Below, piece by piece: positions 53,978 to 62,586 of a stretch of 64,000 bases of DNA. A program made the position numbers and the translations under genes. Below the pieces are notes generated by a model. The model had not been told where the DNA came from. It did no database searches and worked only from the letters and a program-made list of their open reading frames with translations. Each line of letters opens with the position of its first letter. The stretch's first letter is position 1. Source of the stretch: Opitutaceae bacterium (lineage in GTDB: Bacteria > Verrucomicrobiota > Verrucomicrobiia > Opitutales > Opitutaceae); the NCBI GenBank assembly GCA_003164715.1, contig PLTZ01000009.1:62001-126000 (forward strand), read 5' to 3'.

Positions 53978-53994
53978 TGGCTTCTGGCATGCAA
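53978..53994 (+). promoter_or_regulatory. Sigma-54-like promoter upstream of glnA
   Basis: TGGCTTCTGGCATGCA, from 53978, has GG (53979-53980) and GC (53991-53992) separated by exactly 10 nt, the -24/-12 spacing of sigma-54 promoters (consensus TGGCAC-N5-TTGC). The -12 part reads ATGCA rather than TTGCA. It lies about 112 nt before the glnA start, and glnA is a classic sigma-54 target. No NtrC sites were identified. Confidence 0.4.
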
Positions 53995-54105
53995 GGTGCT
54001 CAAACCTAATTCGAGTTTTTCGTCCGTGGGCTTCAATGACGCTCAAAATCCTTGCGCACACGGCGCGAAAACCTCAATCAAATCCCCGCTCTAAACCGTT
54101 TAACT

Positions 54106-55140
54106 ATGCCCAAATACAAACTCGAATATATCTGGCTCGACGGGTACACTCCTCTGGCGAGCCTGCGCAGCAAGACTCAGATCAAGGAATTTGCCAGCTT
54201 TCCGAAGCTCGAGCAGCTCCCCATGTGGGGGTTTGACGGGAGCTCGACGCAGCAGGCCGAAGGCAAAAACTCCGACTGCATCCTCAAGCCCGTGGCCGTC
54301 TATCCCGACATCACGCGCAAGGACGGCGTGCTGGTGATGAATGAGGTCATGATGCCGGATGGCAAGACGCCGCATCCCTCGAATTCCCGCGCGACGATCC
54401 CGGACGACCCGGACACCTGGTTCGGATTCGAGCAGGAGTACTTTTTCTGGAAGGACGGCGCGCCCCTCGGCTTCCCCGAGGGCGGATTCCCGGCGCCGCA
54501 GGGCCCGTACTACACGGGCGTGGGCTTCAAGAACGTCGGGCCGATCGCCCGCAAGCTCGTGGAGGAGCACATCGACACCTGCCTCGCGGCGGGGATCAAC
54601 CTCGAGGGCATCAATGCCGAGGTCGCAAAGGGTCAGTGGGAGTTCCAGATCTTCGGCAAGGGCTCCAAGAACGCCGCCGACCAGATGTGGGTCGCCCGCT
54701 ACATCCTCACGCGCCTCTGCGAGCCCTACGGGGTCGACATCGAATGGCGCTGCAAGCCCGTGCTCGCACCCTTCAACCAGCCCCTGGACTGGAACGGATC
54801 GGGCATGCACTGCAACTTCTCGACGAAGCACATGCGCGAGGTCGGCGGGAAGGCCTACTTCGACAAGCTTATGGCGGCGTTCAACCAGTACCGCGACGAG
54901 CACATCGCCGTGTACGGCCCGGAGAACCACCTGCGGCTCACCGGCCTGCACGAGACCCAGTCGATCGACAAGTTCAACTTCGGGCTGGCGGACCGCGGCG
55001 CCTCGGTGCGCCTGCCGCACAGCTTCGTCAACAACGGCTACAAGGGCTACCTCGAGGATCGCCGTCCGAATTCGGCCGCCGACCCGTACCTGGTGGCCGG
55101 CCGGATCGTGAAGACGATCCAGTTGGTGCCGACGACCTGA
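54106..55140 (+). CDS. glnA: Glutamine synthetase, type II (eukaryotic-like, GlnII)
   Basis: ATP-dependent synthesis of glutamine from glutamate and ammonium. At 344 residues it is much shorter than the 460-residue type I enzyme. YKLEYIWLDGYTPLASLRSK at the start, MWGFDGSSTQQAEGKNSDCI, TWFGFEQEYFFWKDG with metal-binding Glu residues, GINAEVAKGQWEFQIF, and HCNFSTKHMRE with DRGASVRLPHSF match type II synthetase. It lacks the type I adenylylation loop. ATG 54106 fits the family start. A strong terminator follows, so it is monocistronic. Confidence 0.94.
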   Translation: MPKYKLEYIWLDGYTPLASLRSKTQIKEFASFPKLEQLPMWGFDGSSTQQAEGKNSDCILKPVAVYPDITRKDGVLVMNEVMMPDGKTPHPSNSRATIPDDPDTWFGFEQEYFFWKDGAPLGFPEGGFPAPQGPYYTGVGFKNVGPIARKLVEEHIDTCLAAGINLEGINAEVAKGQWEFQIFGKGSKNAADQMWVARYILTRLCEPYGVDIEWRCKPVLAPFNQPLDWNGSGMHCNFSTKHMREVGGKAYFDKLMAAFNQYRDEHIAVYGPENHLRLTGLHETQSIDKFNFGLADRGASVRLPHSFVNNGYKGYLEDRRPNSAADPYLVAGRIVKTIQLVPTT

Positions 55141-55163
55141 GCGCAGGCCGCCTCGGAACTTCA

Positions 55164-55197
55164 ACGGCGCCGTCCCCCGGGATGGCGCCGTTTTTTT
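55164..55197 (+). terminator. Rho-independent terminator of glnA
   Basis: ACGGCGCC (55164-55171) and GGCGCCGT (55184-55191) form a perfect 8-bp stem with a 12-nt loop that can itself pair (TCCC/GGGA), directly followed by T7 (55191-55197). It lies 24 nt after the glnA stop codon. Confidence 0.88.
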
Positions 55198-55261
55198 GTT
55201 CGCGGTGCGCGGGGGCGGCCGCGCAGTCTTGCCCGGCGGCGCGAGCGCCCGCCTTCCAGAA

Positions 55262-57127
55262 ATGCCCGATTCCCCAACACACGTCCGAGCCTCGGCATGG
55301 GAGTGGGCGCGGGTCGCCCTGCTGTCGGCGAACCTCCTGTGGACGACGCTCTGCCTGGGCGGTTCTCTTCCGGGTACGCGGGTCGCGATGGTGGTGCTCA
55401 CGGCCGCGCTCCTCGCGGTCCACCTTGCCGATCCCCTGCGCGGCATGCGCGCGCATCCTGCCGGCTGGCTCTTCGCGCCGTTCCTTGTCTATGCGGCGGC
55501 CAACGTGGCCTGGGTGTCCCCGGTCCGCTGGCTTGGTTGGATCGACTGGATCAACTGGGCGCAGACCGCCGCGGTGTACTGGGTCGTGCTGAATGGAGTG
55601 GAGGCCCGGGCCTGCCGGCGCGCGCTCTGGATCGTCGTCGTCGGGCTGGGGGTCGCGTCCGCGGCACTGGCAGGCTACCAGCATTTTGTGAATCCGAGGT
55701 GGATCATGCTCGGGCGCACGCAGGCCGACCAGTTCATCGGCCGTTCCTCCGGTCCCTTCGGGATCCCGAACAGCCTGGGAGTCTTCATGGCGCTCCTGAT
55801 CCCGCCCGTCGGGGCGCAGGCCTTCGGGCCGGGACGGACCCGTGCCGTGCGTGCGCTCTGCATCGTTGCCCTCGCGGCGCTCGCCGCCGGGTTCGTCCTC
55901 GCCGTGAGCCGAGGCGCGTGGCTCGCGCTCGCGGCAGCGTTCGCCCTAAGACCCCTGCTTTCCCGGGGCCGAAGCTTTGGCCGCAGGTTGGCCGGCGCGG
56001 CGGTCGCCGTTGGGGCCGCGGCTGCCGCCGTTGCCATCCTCTATTTCTCGTTTCCCATGATGCGCGAGCGGGCCGACCGGTTCGTGAAGGATGCCGGCGA
56101 GCACTCGCGGCCCATCCTCTGGCGCGGCGCGTGGGGGATTTTCCGTGAGCACAGGGTCTTTGGAGGCGGCGCGGCGAGCTTCGACGCGCTGTTCGAGGCC
56201 TACCGGCCCGAGGGATTCCACGACCAGCCGGTCTACGCCCATTGCGACTACCTGAACACGCTCTGCGACTACGGCGCCGTGGGCTTCGTCCTCCTGTTCG
56301 GTGCCGCGGGTCTGGTCGCGTGGCGGTGCATGGGCGCCCGGGGCTTTGCGGGTGCGGCGTTCACCGGACTTGTGGCCTTCGCACTCCACCTGCTGGTCGA
56401 TTTCCACCTCAAGATCCCGGCGCTTGCGATGATCTTTGCTACGATCGCCGCGCTCGTGACAGCTGACGCCTGGCACGTGAGACGAGCGCAGGAGACTGGC
56501 GCGCCGCTCGTCCGGCGCCTTGTCCGTGGCGCGGCGCTTCTGGCCGCGGCCGGGGCCCTCGCGGTGGCGGCACTCTGGGCCGTGCCAATATACCGGGCGG
56601 AGAAAATCAGGAGCTTGGCCCGCGCGACGATAGACAAGATGGCCAAGGCGGGAAACGATGTATCCGGCCAGGGGGCCATCCTGGCGAGCGACCGGGTGTC
56701 GTTCGAGCGCGCGGTGGCGCTTGATCCGGAGAACGCCCAGGCCTGGGCCGACCTGGCTTATGTGGATTCCCTCCAGGCGCTCGTCGTCCCCAAGGAGACC
56801 GTGGGGCTCGGCGTGAAGGTCGAGAAGGAGGCGGCTCGAGCCGTGGGCCTTTGCCCGGTGATCGCCGAATTCTGGATTCGGCGGGGCACCGGTCTCGACA
56901 TGCAGTATCGCTGGTTGGAGGGCGGGGACTGTTTCGTTCGGGCTCTGCAACTTGCGCCGACACGGGCAGATGTCTGGTATTATCAGGCCTACCATTTGAG
57001 CCTGGCCTCGACCGAGACTGGCGCTGCCTTGGCTGCTACTGAACTCTGCTTGCGCCTTGACCCGGGCTTCCTTCTTGCACAAGCATTGCGTCAACGATTG
57101 AGGGCCGGGCTCAAACAACCACCCTAA
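55262..57127 (+). CDS. O-antigen ligase-like membrane protein with C-terminal TPR-like region
   Basis: 621 residues from ATG 55262. The N-terminal half has about ten TM helices (ALLSANLLWTTLCLGGSLPG onward) with the O-antigen ligase (Wzy_C/WaaL) signature FGIPNSLGVFMALLIPP and the periplasmic loop RPILWRGAWGIFREHRVFGG, then a GAASFDALFEAYRPEG segment. The last 150 residues form helical repeats of TPR type (FERAVALDPENAQAWADLAY). These proteins ligate glycans to lipid A-core or polymerise surface polysaccharides; the acceptor is unknown. It is 11 nt upstream of the FecR gene. Confidence 0.83.
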   Translation: MPDSPTHVRASAWEWARVALLSANLLWTTLCLGGSLPGTRVAMVVLTAALLAVHLADPLRGMRAHPAGWLFAPFLVYAAANVAWVSPVRWLGWIDWINWAQTAAVYWVVLNGVEARACRRALWIVVVGLGVASAALAGYQHFVNPRWIMLGRTQADQFIGRSSGPFGIPNSLGVFMALLIPPVGAQAFGPGRTRAVRALCIVALAALAAGFVLAVSRGAWLALAAAFALRPLLSRGRSFGRRLAGAAVAVGAAAAAVAILYFSFPMMRERADRFVKDAGEHSRPILWRGAWGIFREHRVFGGGAASFDALFEAYRPEGFHDQPVYAHCDYLNTLCDYGAVGFVLLFGAAGLVAWRCMGARGFAGAAFTGLVAFALHLLVDFHLKIPALAMIFATIAALVTADAWHVRRAQETGAPLVRRLVRGAALLAAAGALAVAALWAVPIYRAEKIRSLARATIDKMAKAGNDVSGQGAILASDRVSFERAVALDPENAQAWADLAYVDSLQALVVPKETVGLGVKVEKEAARAVGLCPVIAEFWIRRGTGLDMQYRWLEGGDCFVRALQLAPTRADVWYYQAYHLSLASTETGAALAATELCLRLDPGFLLAQALRQRLRAGLKQPP

Positions 57128-57138
57128 GCGCTACTTCC

Positions 57139-58116
57139 ATGCTAAATAAGATACTGTTAGCCATAATCTTGGGTTTTTTTGTAGGGTTTATGCCCGCGGG
57201 AGGCCAAACGACTCCAACCGCCCCCGTCAGGATCAAAGGCAAGATTATCGCCGCCCGTGTTCAGGGGCATGTCGAAGCGGTTTCGAATTCGGACGGATCA
57301 AAGCGCGTCCTTCGCGATGGAGACAAGGTCTCCGACCAGACGACCATCGTCACGGCTCCGGGGGCGAACATCATCCTAGCGTTTTCAAATGGAGCCACGG
57401 TCAATGTGGCCGGGGATTCGAACCTCAACATCGAGCAATTTGAGCAGGATCCATTCGCCGCCGACGTCAAGCTGTCGGAACTCAAGCAGGAACCCACCAC
57501 GTCCACAACGAAGCTTAGCCTCACGAAGGGCGAGCTTGTCGGCAAGGTGGTCCACCTGAACGTGGACCGCGGTTCCGAGTTCACGGTGCAGACCCCGGTC
57601 GGCGCGGCCGGCATCCGCGGCACCATCTTCAGGATCGTGTTTCACCCGGACCCGGCCACGGGGAAGGTCTACTTTGTCGTGACGACGGCGGACGGCAAAG
57701 TCGTGCTTACTAGGGGCGTAACGACGCAGGTGAGCATTCCATCGGGCAAGACGGTTGTGGCGTACTTCAACTATACGCCGCCGACAACGCCCGGCGGTAC
57801 GGGAACCGTCACGAATGTCATTTTCCCACCGGTCGAGGACGTATCTCCTTTGGAATTGACGCAGATCACCGCGGCGGTGCAAACGATGGCCGCATCGACC
57901 AGCTCCACGGTGTTTACGCCTTTAGGTCCTAACGGAGACGGCAACGGAAACGGAAACGGAGACGGAAACGGCAACGGCAACGGGAACGGCAATGGAGGCG
58001 GCAATGGCAACGGAAATGGAGGCGGCAATGCCAACGACAACGGTACTGACAACAATCCATCCCAGCCGGCCGCCGTGCCTGCTCCGACTTCACCCCAGTC
58101 TGGCAGCGGCGCCTGA
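57139..58116 (+). CDS. FecR-domain secreted protein with Gly/Asn-rich tail
   Basis: 325 residues: signal peptide (KILLAIILGFFVGFMPAGGQ), a FecR domain with VQGHVEAVSNSDGSKRVLRD and VTAPGANIILAFSNGATVNV, then ELVGKVVHLNVDRGSEFTVQ and TPVGAAGIRGTIF, the standard FecR pattern of regulated iron or surface sensors but here without an adjacent ECF sigma. The C-terminus is a low-complexity Gly/Asn tract (about 266-300) ending in Pro/Ser/Gln. The adjacent CHASE2 cyclase gene starts 50 nt later; FecR with CHASE2 cyclase is a recurring pair. Confidence 0.85.
   Translation: MLNKILLAIILGFFVGFMPAGGQTTPTAPVRIKGKIIAARVQGHVEAVSNSDGSKRVLRDGDKVSDQTTIVTAPGANIILAFSNGATVNVAGDSNLNIEQFEQDPFAADVKLSELKQEPTTSTTKLSLTKGELVGKVVHLNVDRGSEFTVQTPVGAAGIRGTIFRIVFHPDPATGKVYFVVTTADGKVVLTRGVTTQVSIPSGKTVVAYFNYTPPTTPGGTGTVTNVIFPPVEDVSPLELTQITAAVQTMAASTSSTVFTPLGPNGDGNGNGNGDGNGNGNGNGNGGGNGNGNGGGNANDNGTDNNPSQPAAVPAPTSPQSGSGA
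57935..58045 (+). repeat. Degenerate hexanucleotide repeat coding for a Gly-Asn tract
   Basis: A run of GGxAAC/GGxAAT units encodes the GN-rich tail of the FecR protein. Copies vary at the third codon base, so it is degenerate rather than a perfect microsatellite. Slippage could still change tail length without a frame change, since units are 6 nt. Confidence 0.85.
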
Positions 58117-58165
58117 CAGCAAATCTGCTTTCATTGCGGCCCCGCGCTGAATAGCGTGCGGGCCC

Positions 58166-60439
58166 GTGGCATCCTCGAAAAAGTCCGCGCTCTTCAGGCT
58201 GCGCTGGCTGCTTCTTGCGCCGATCCCGCTCATTTGGTGCGCGCTCGCGCACTACGGATATCTCGAGTTTGCCGAGAACAGGATGGTCGACCTGCGGTTC
58301 CGGTACCGGGGGCCGATGACGGCACCTATAAGGATAGTCTACGTGGACGTGGACTCTCTCGCGCTGCAGGAGATCGGGAACATGCCCTGGAGCCGGAAGT
58401 ATTTCGCGGTTGTCGCGAAGACCCTCATCGAACGCGGGGGGGTCAAGGCAATCGGGATGGACTTTGTTTTTTCGGAGGCCGGCGAGGCGGAGTCGGCCGA
58501 CGAGAACAAGCTGTACGAAGGGAACCGCGCGCTGGCGCGCTACCTCCGGCAGAATCCTGCGCCCCCGGTTGTGCTCGGGACTTCCTACACGGCGGGCGAT
58601 TTTCGCGACGAAAGCGGCAAGCTCAAGATACGGGAGTTTCCGGACGTCACCCGCCCCGACCTTCCTCCGGTGAGCCAGATCGAGCCGCCGGAGCGGCCCA
58701 AGCTAAAGATCTCGCCGACGATTTCCTTGCCGGCGCCAATCATCGGTCTCATCGACACCGTGAATGGAGCGGCCCGCTGGGTCATGCTCTACGCCCCGAC
58801 CAAGGCTCAGGATCAGCCCTACTATGCGATGGCTGTCGAGCTAGCCCGACTCTACTACGGCGTGGAGGAGGACGGGGTAAGGGTCGATGGCGACCACATG
58901 GATTTGGTGAGGCCCGACGGGTCGCTCGCTACCCGCATCCCGCTCAAGAACCGGCAGCAGGTCGAGATCAACTGGTTCTCGCCCTGGTTTGGCGCGACTT
59001 ACAATCCCCGGGTGAGTTTCGCCGATGTCTTTGAGTACTCGCAGATTCTCGAGTCCGAGAAACCCGAGGAACGGAAGAGCGCCCAAGAATTCTTCTCCCA
59101 GTTCAAGGATGCTGTGGTTCTCATCGGCCCCGTCGACAAGCTGCTTCAGGACGTCGCCCCCACGCCTGTAGACGACGTGGCCGAACCCAAGGTGGGGGTC
59201 CATGGCAACCTGCTTAAGACCATTGTCTCGGGAAAATATATCCGACGGCTCCCCTCGGCCGCTTCATACGCAATCATTTTCGGGCTTGCGGCACTCGTCA
59301 CGTCGCTTGCCCTCGCCGGCGGCGGCCGGGCCGTGTTCGCGAAGATCATGGCAGTCCTGTCGGCGGTTCTCTACGTCGCTGTCGCGTTCCAGCTCTTCAA
59401 AACAGGGCAGTTCATGATTCCGATCATTGCGCCGATTGGGGCGGCCATCACCACGGGGGGTGTCGGGCTTTTGTGGCAGATCGTCGAGGAGCAGAAGCAG
59501 AAGGGCCGGATCAAGGGCATGTTCGGCGCCTACGTCTCGCCGGCCCTCGTGTCGCGCATGGTGGACTCCGGCGAGGAGCCGAAGCTCGGGGGTATCGAGG
59601 AGAACATCACCGCCTACTTCAGCGACATCCAGTCGTTCTCCACCTTCTCCGAGAAGCTTTCGCCCGCCCGCCTGGTCGAACTCATGAACGAGTACCTGAC
59701 CGCGTGCACGGACATTGTCCAGGCGGAGGGCGGCACGCTCGACAAGTACATTGGGGACGCCGTCGTGGCCATCTACGGGGCCCCGCTTGCGCTTCCCGAC
59801 CACCCGCACCGGGCGTGCGTGGCGGCGCTGCGCGTCCACAGGAGGGTCGACGAGCTCAGGGAGAAGTGGATCGGCGAGGGCGACCGGTGGCCGGATATCG
59901 TCCACGGGCTCCAGACCCGTATCGGGCTCAACACGGGAGCGTGCGTCGTCGGCAACATGGGCAGTCACACCCGATTCAACTACACGATGATGGGGGACAA
60001 TGTGAACATCGCCGCCCGCATGGAGAGCGGCGCGAAGAGCTGGGGCGTCTATTCGATGTGCACAGAGTCGACGCGCGCCGAGTGCGAGAGGCTGGGGGCG
60101 GGCCGGGTCGTGTTCCGGGCGCTGGGGCGGATCGTCGTGAAGGGGCGCACCCAGCCGCTTCCGATCCACGAGCTGGCGGCGCTGGCCGAGGACGCGACCG
60201 ACCGGCTGAGGGAGTGCATCGCGCTCTTCGAGCAGGGACTTTCGAAGTACTACGCGCGCGACTGGGACGGGGCGATCGAGCTCTTCCGACGCTCCGAGGT
60301 CCTCGAGTCGCACGGCCCGGGCCGCAAGCGTGGAACCCATAGCAACCCTTCCCTTGTCTATATCAAGATCGCCGAGGGCTACCGCGTCCACCCGCCGGCG
60401 CCGGAGTGGGATGGCGTCTACGAGATGAAGGAGAAGTGA
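58166..60439 (+). CDS. CHASE2 sensor adenylate/guanylate cyclase
   Basis: 757 residues: N-terminal TM (WLLLAPIPLIWCALAHYGYL), an extracytoplasmic CHASE2 domain (about 35-350) with FRYRGPMTAPIRIVYVDVDS and VKAIGMDFVFSE, three TM helices (about 368-435), then a class III cyclase domain opening ENITAYFSDIQSFSTF (first metal Asp) and GTLDKYIGDAVVAIYGAP (second Asp). A short helical tail follows. The GTG 58166 start is used. CHASE2 probably senses an envelope signal, perhaps via the neighbouring FecR protein. This is the second cyclase in the window. Confidence 0.93.
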   Translation: MASSKKSALFRLRWLLLAPIPLIWCALAHYGYLEFAENRMVDLRFRYRGPMTAPIRIVYVDVDSLALQEIGNMPWSRKYFAVVAKTLIERGGVKAIGMDFVFSEAGEAESADENKLYEGNRALARYLRQNPAPPVVLGTSYTAGDFRDESGKLKIREFPDVTRPDLPPVSQIEPPERPKLKISPTISLPAPIIGLIDTVNGAARWVMLYAPTKAQDQPYYAMAVELARLYYGVEEDGVRVDGDHMDLVRPDGSLATRIPLKNRQQVEINWFSPWFGATYNPRVSFADVFEYSQILESEKPEERKSAQEFFSQFKDAVVLIGPVDKLLQDVAPTPVDDVAEPKVGVHGNLLKTIVSGKYIRRLPSAASYAIIFGLAALVTSLALAGGGRAVFAKIMAVLSAVLYVAVAFQLFKTGQFMIPIIAPIGAAITTGGVGLLWQIVEEQKQKGRIKGMFGAYVSPALVSRMVDSGEEPKLGGIEENITAYFSDIQSFSTFSEKLSPARLVELMNEYLTACTDIVQAEGGTLDKYIGDAVVAIYGAPLALPDHPHRACVAALRVHRRVDELREKWIGEGDRWPDIVHGLQTRIGLNTGACVVGNMGSHTRFNYTMMGDNVNIAARMESGAKSWGVYSMCTESTRAECERLGAGRVVFRALGRIVVKGRTQPLPIHELAALAEDATDRLRECIALFEQGLSKYYARDWDGAIELFRRSEVLESHGPGRKRGTHSNPSLVYIKIAEGYRVHPPAPEWDGVYEMKEK

Positions 60440-60458
60440 GGGCGGCCGAGGCGTCGCG

Positions 60459-61245
60459 TCAGACCGTGATCTGGCCCTTCAGGTAGAGCGCGCCCCGGCC
60501 GGCCATCCTCACCCGGTTGCCGACGAGATCGCACCAGAGTTCCCCGCCGCGCCTCGAGACCTGGCGCGCGTGGAAGGACGTCTTGCCGAGCCTCGCTGCC
60601 CAGTAAGTCACCAGCGTGCTGTGCGCTGAGCCGGTCACGGGGTCCTCGAGGACGCCCGCGTCGGGGGACGAAGAACCGGGAGACGAAGTCGCAGTCCTTG
60701 CCGGGGGCCGTAGGGATGATCCTTCCGGGCACGACGTTTCCGAGTGCGCCGAAGTCGGGCGAGAGGGCGAGGACGTCGTCCGCCGTCGGATAGACGCAGA
60801 GCCACATCCGCTCCGAACGCAGGACTTCCGCCTGCTTAAGGCGCAGTCCGCGAAGCAGCTCCCCGGGAGGCTCGGCCGGCGCCGCCGGTCGGGACGGAAA
60901 GTCGAGCTCGATCAGCGGCCCTTTCCGGGTGACGTAGAGGGGGCCCGACTTCGTATCGAATGCCACCGGCGACTCCGTCTGTCCCAGCTCGGTGAACAGG
61001 ACGTGGGCGGTTGCCAGCGTCGCGTGGCCGCAAAGGTCGACCTCGACCGCGGGCGTGAACCAGCGCAGCTCGGCCCGTGCCGGTCCCTTGCGGACGAAGA
61101 AGGCGGTCTCCGAGAGGCCGTTCTCATTGGCAATGCGCTGGAGGAGCGCGTCGTCGAGCCACGAGTCTAGCGGGACCACGGCCGCGGGGTTGCCCGCGAA
61201 GACCTTCTCCGTGAACGCGTCGACCCAAAAGATGGGAAGAACCAT
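60459..61245 (-). pseudogene. PhzF-family isomerase/epimerase gene with a 1-nt frameshift
   Basis: From ATG 61245 the frame encodes MVLPIFWVDAFTEKVFAGNP, then ENGLSETAFFV (catalytic Glu) and VDLCGHATLATAHVLF, as in the PhzF/YddE fold, down to CDFVSRFFVP. After that, residues make no sense in frame. Skipping one C of the C5 run (plus-strand G5 at 60663-60667) restores AGVLEDPVTGSAHSTLV, ARQVSRRGGELW and MAGRGALYLKGQ, ending at TGA 60459. The gene is therefore intact but for a single inserted base in a homopolymer, either a real mutation or a sequencing error. It lies 1 nt downstream of the DUF3300 gene. Confidence 0.85.
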
Positions 61246-61246
61246 G

Positions 61247-62506
61247 CTATTTCTGAGGCTGGTGGTCGGAGCTCGAAGAGGAGGAGGACGACGACGAGGA
61301 GACGGCAGGGGCGGCGGCCGCGTGGGCGGAGGCAGGCGCCGCCTGCGCTCTCGCCGGTGCGGAGGCCGGCGCGCGCGCTCCGCTGGTGCCGGGGGCTGGC
61401 GGCGGGGCCGGCCGCGCCCTTGCCGGCGCGGAGTTAGTGTGGGCGGCACCGGCCGGACCCTGCGGGGCTCCCTCGACCGGCACGCCGAGCCGAGGCCGTT
61501 CCTTCGGGGTGGCGGAGGTCCCGGGAACTGGTTGCGCCGCCCCGACGGCAGGCGCGGGCTGGGCCGGGCGCGGCTCGGTGATCCTGGCTCGCAGGGGCGG
61601 CGGGAGTTTGGGCGCACCGGGCATAAGGCGAGGGGCCGGCGCCGCGTTGCCGTTCTTCGCGCCGCCCGGCTTCGGTTCGCTGAGATCGCCGTGGCGCGGA
61701 TGCCAGGGCCTCGCCCCCTGCGGGGGCTGGTCGCCGCCGAAATAGGGCGCCCGCCAGCCGCCGTGTTGGTGCCATTCGCCGCCGTTCCCGTGCCAGACCC
61801 GGTGGTGGCGCCAGTCGAACGAGTAGTCTAGCCAAATGCCCGCGGCGAACGGGCCTCCGAACAACATGAACGGGCCGTCGAAGCCGTAGTACGGCTCGTC
61901 GGGAAACATGAGGCTCGGATCATACGCGGGCACGTAGAGCGCGTCATCCGGCGTGGGAAGGATGTCGATCGCCCCGTCATCCGAGAACACCTGCTGCTGC
62001 GGCGTCGACGAGAGCGTTCCGGCGGCCCACGCGCGCGCGCGCAGCCTCTGGATGGAATCCATGGCCTCCGCCGGCGAGGACGCGAATTCGGAGCCGAGCG
62101 CCTTGGTCCACTCGAGGTTCTGCGCCATCCAGGCGATGACCGTCGGGTAATGCGCGAGCGCGCGCACGCTAGGGTCCCACGGCTGGCTGTCGATCCGGGA
62201 CATGTCGCCGTACTGGACCAGGTAGGCCGACGCCGCGGCGATCTCGGAGGGCTGGGTCGACGCGGGAAGCAGGATCGCGATCAGCGGGTCCGGGTAGAGG
62301 GCGATGGGCGCCATGAGCGCGTCGACTTCGCGGGTATCATGGTTCGGCGCGGCGGGCTGCGCCTCTGGGGGGGGCGCGGGGTAGGGCGGCGGCGGCGGCG
62401 GTGGGGGCGAACTGGCCCCTTCGGGGGGGAGGTATTGGACGCACGCCTGGGCTAGCAGGCACGCTGCGATGCACACTAGGGGGAATGGCGCCTTGCGACA
62501 GGTCAT
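61247..62506 (-). CDS. DUF3300 lipoprotein with Pro/Ala-rich C-terminus
   Basis: 419 residues: MTCRKAPFPLVCIAACLLAQ, with AC after it, gives a lipobox-type signal, so a lipoprotein is likely. DUF3300 follows: EVDALMAPIALYPDPLIAIL, then QYGDMSRIDSQPWDPSVRAL and YVPAYDPSLMFPD. A His/Trp-rich segment (DWRHHRVWHGNGGEWHQHGG) follows, then a long disordered Pro/Ala region and a run of about 12 Ser before DHQPQK. The poly-Ser and Pro-rich blocks near the N-terminus suggest surface exposure. The PhzF gene follows after 1 nt. Confidence 0.85.
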   Translation of the reverse strand: MTCRKAPFPLVCIAACLLAQACVQYLPPEGASSPPPPPPPPYPAPPPEAQPAAPNHDTREVDALMAPIALYPDPLIAILLPASTQPSEIAAASAYLVQYGDMSRIDSQPWDPSVRALAHYPTVIAWMAQNLEWTKALGSEFASSPAEAMDSIQRLRARAWAAGTLSSTPQQQVFSDDGAIDILPTPDDALYVPAYDPSLMFPDEPYYGFDGPFMLFGGPFAAGIWLDYSFDWRHHRVWHGNGGEWHQHGGWRAPYFGGDQPPQGARPWHPRHGDLSEPKPGGAKNGNAAPAPRLMPGAPKLPPPLRARITEPRPAQPAPAVGAAQPVPGTSATPKERPRLGVPVEGAPQGPAGAAHTNSAPARARPAPPPAPGTSGARAPASAPARAQAAPASAHAAAAPAVSSSSSSSSSSSDHQPQK

Positions 62507-62586
62507 AAGGGAAGAGTGTGGGAGCGGGGCCGGGCACGCAAGACGCGGCCTGCGCGGCGGGCGGAGGGCCGGGCGGACCCGATTCT

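Noticed and set aside
57935-58045. Short repeats that might suggest a CRISPR or microsatellite array
   Set aside because: They are 6-nt coding units in frame with the FecR protein and degenerate at third positions; there are no spacers.
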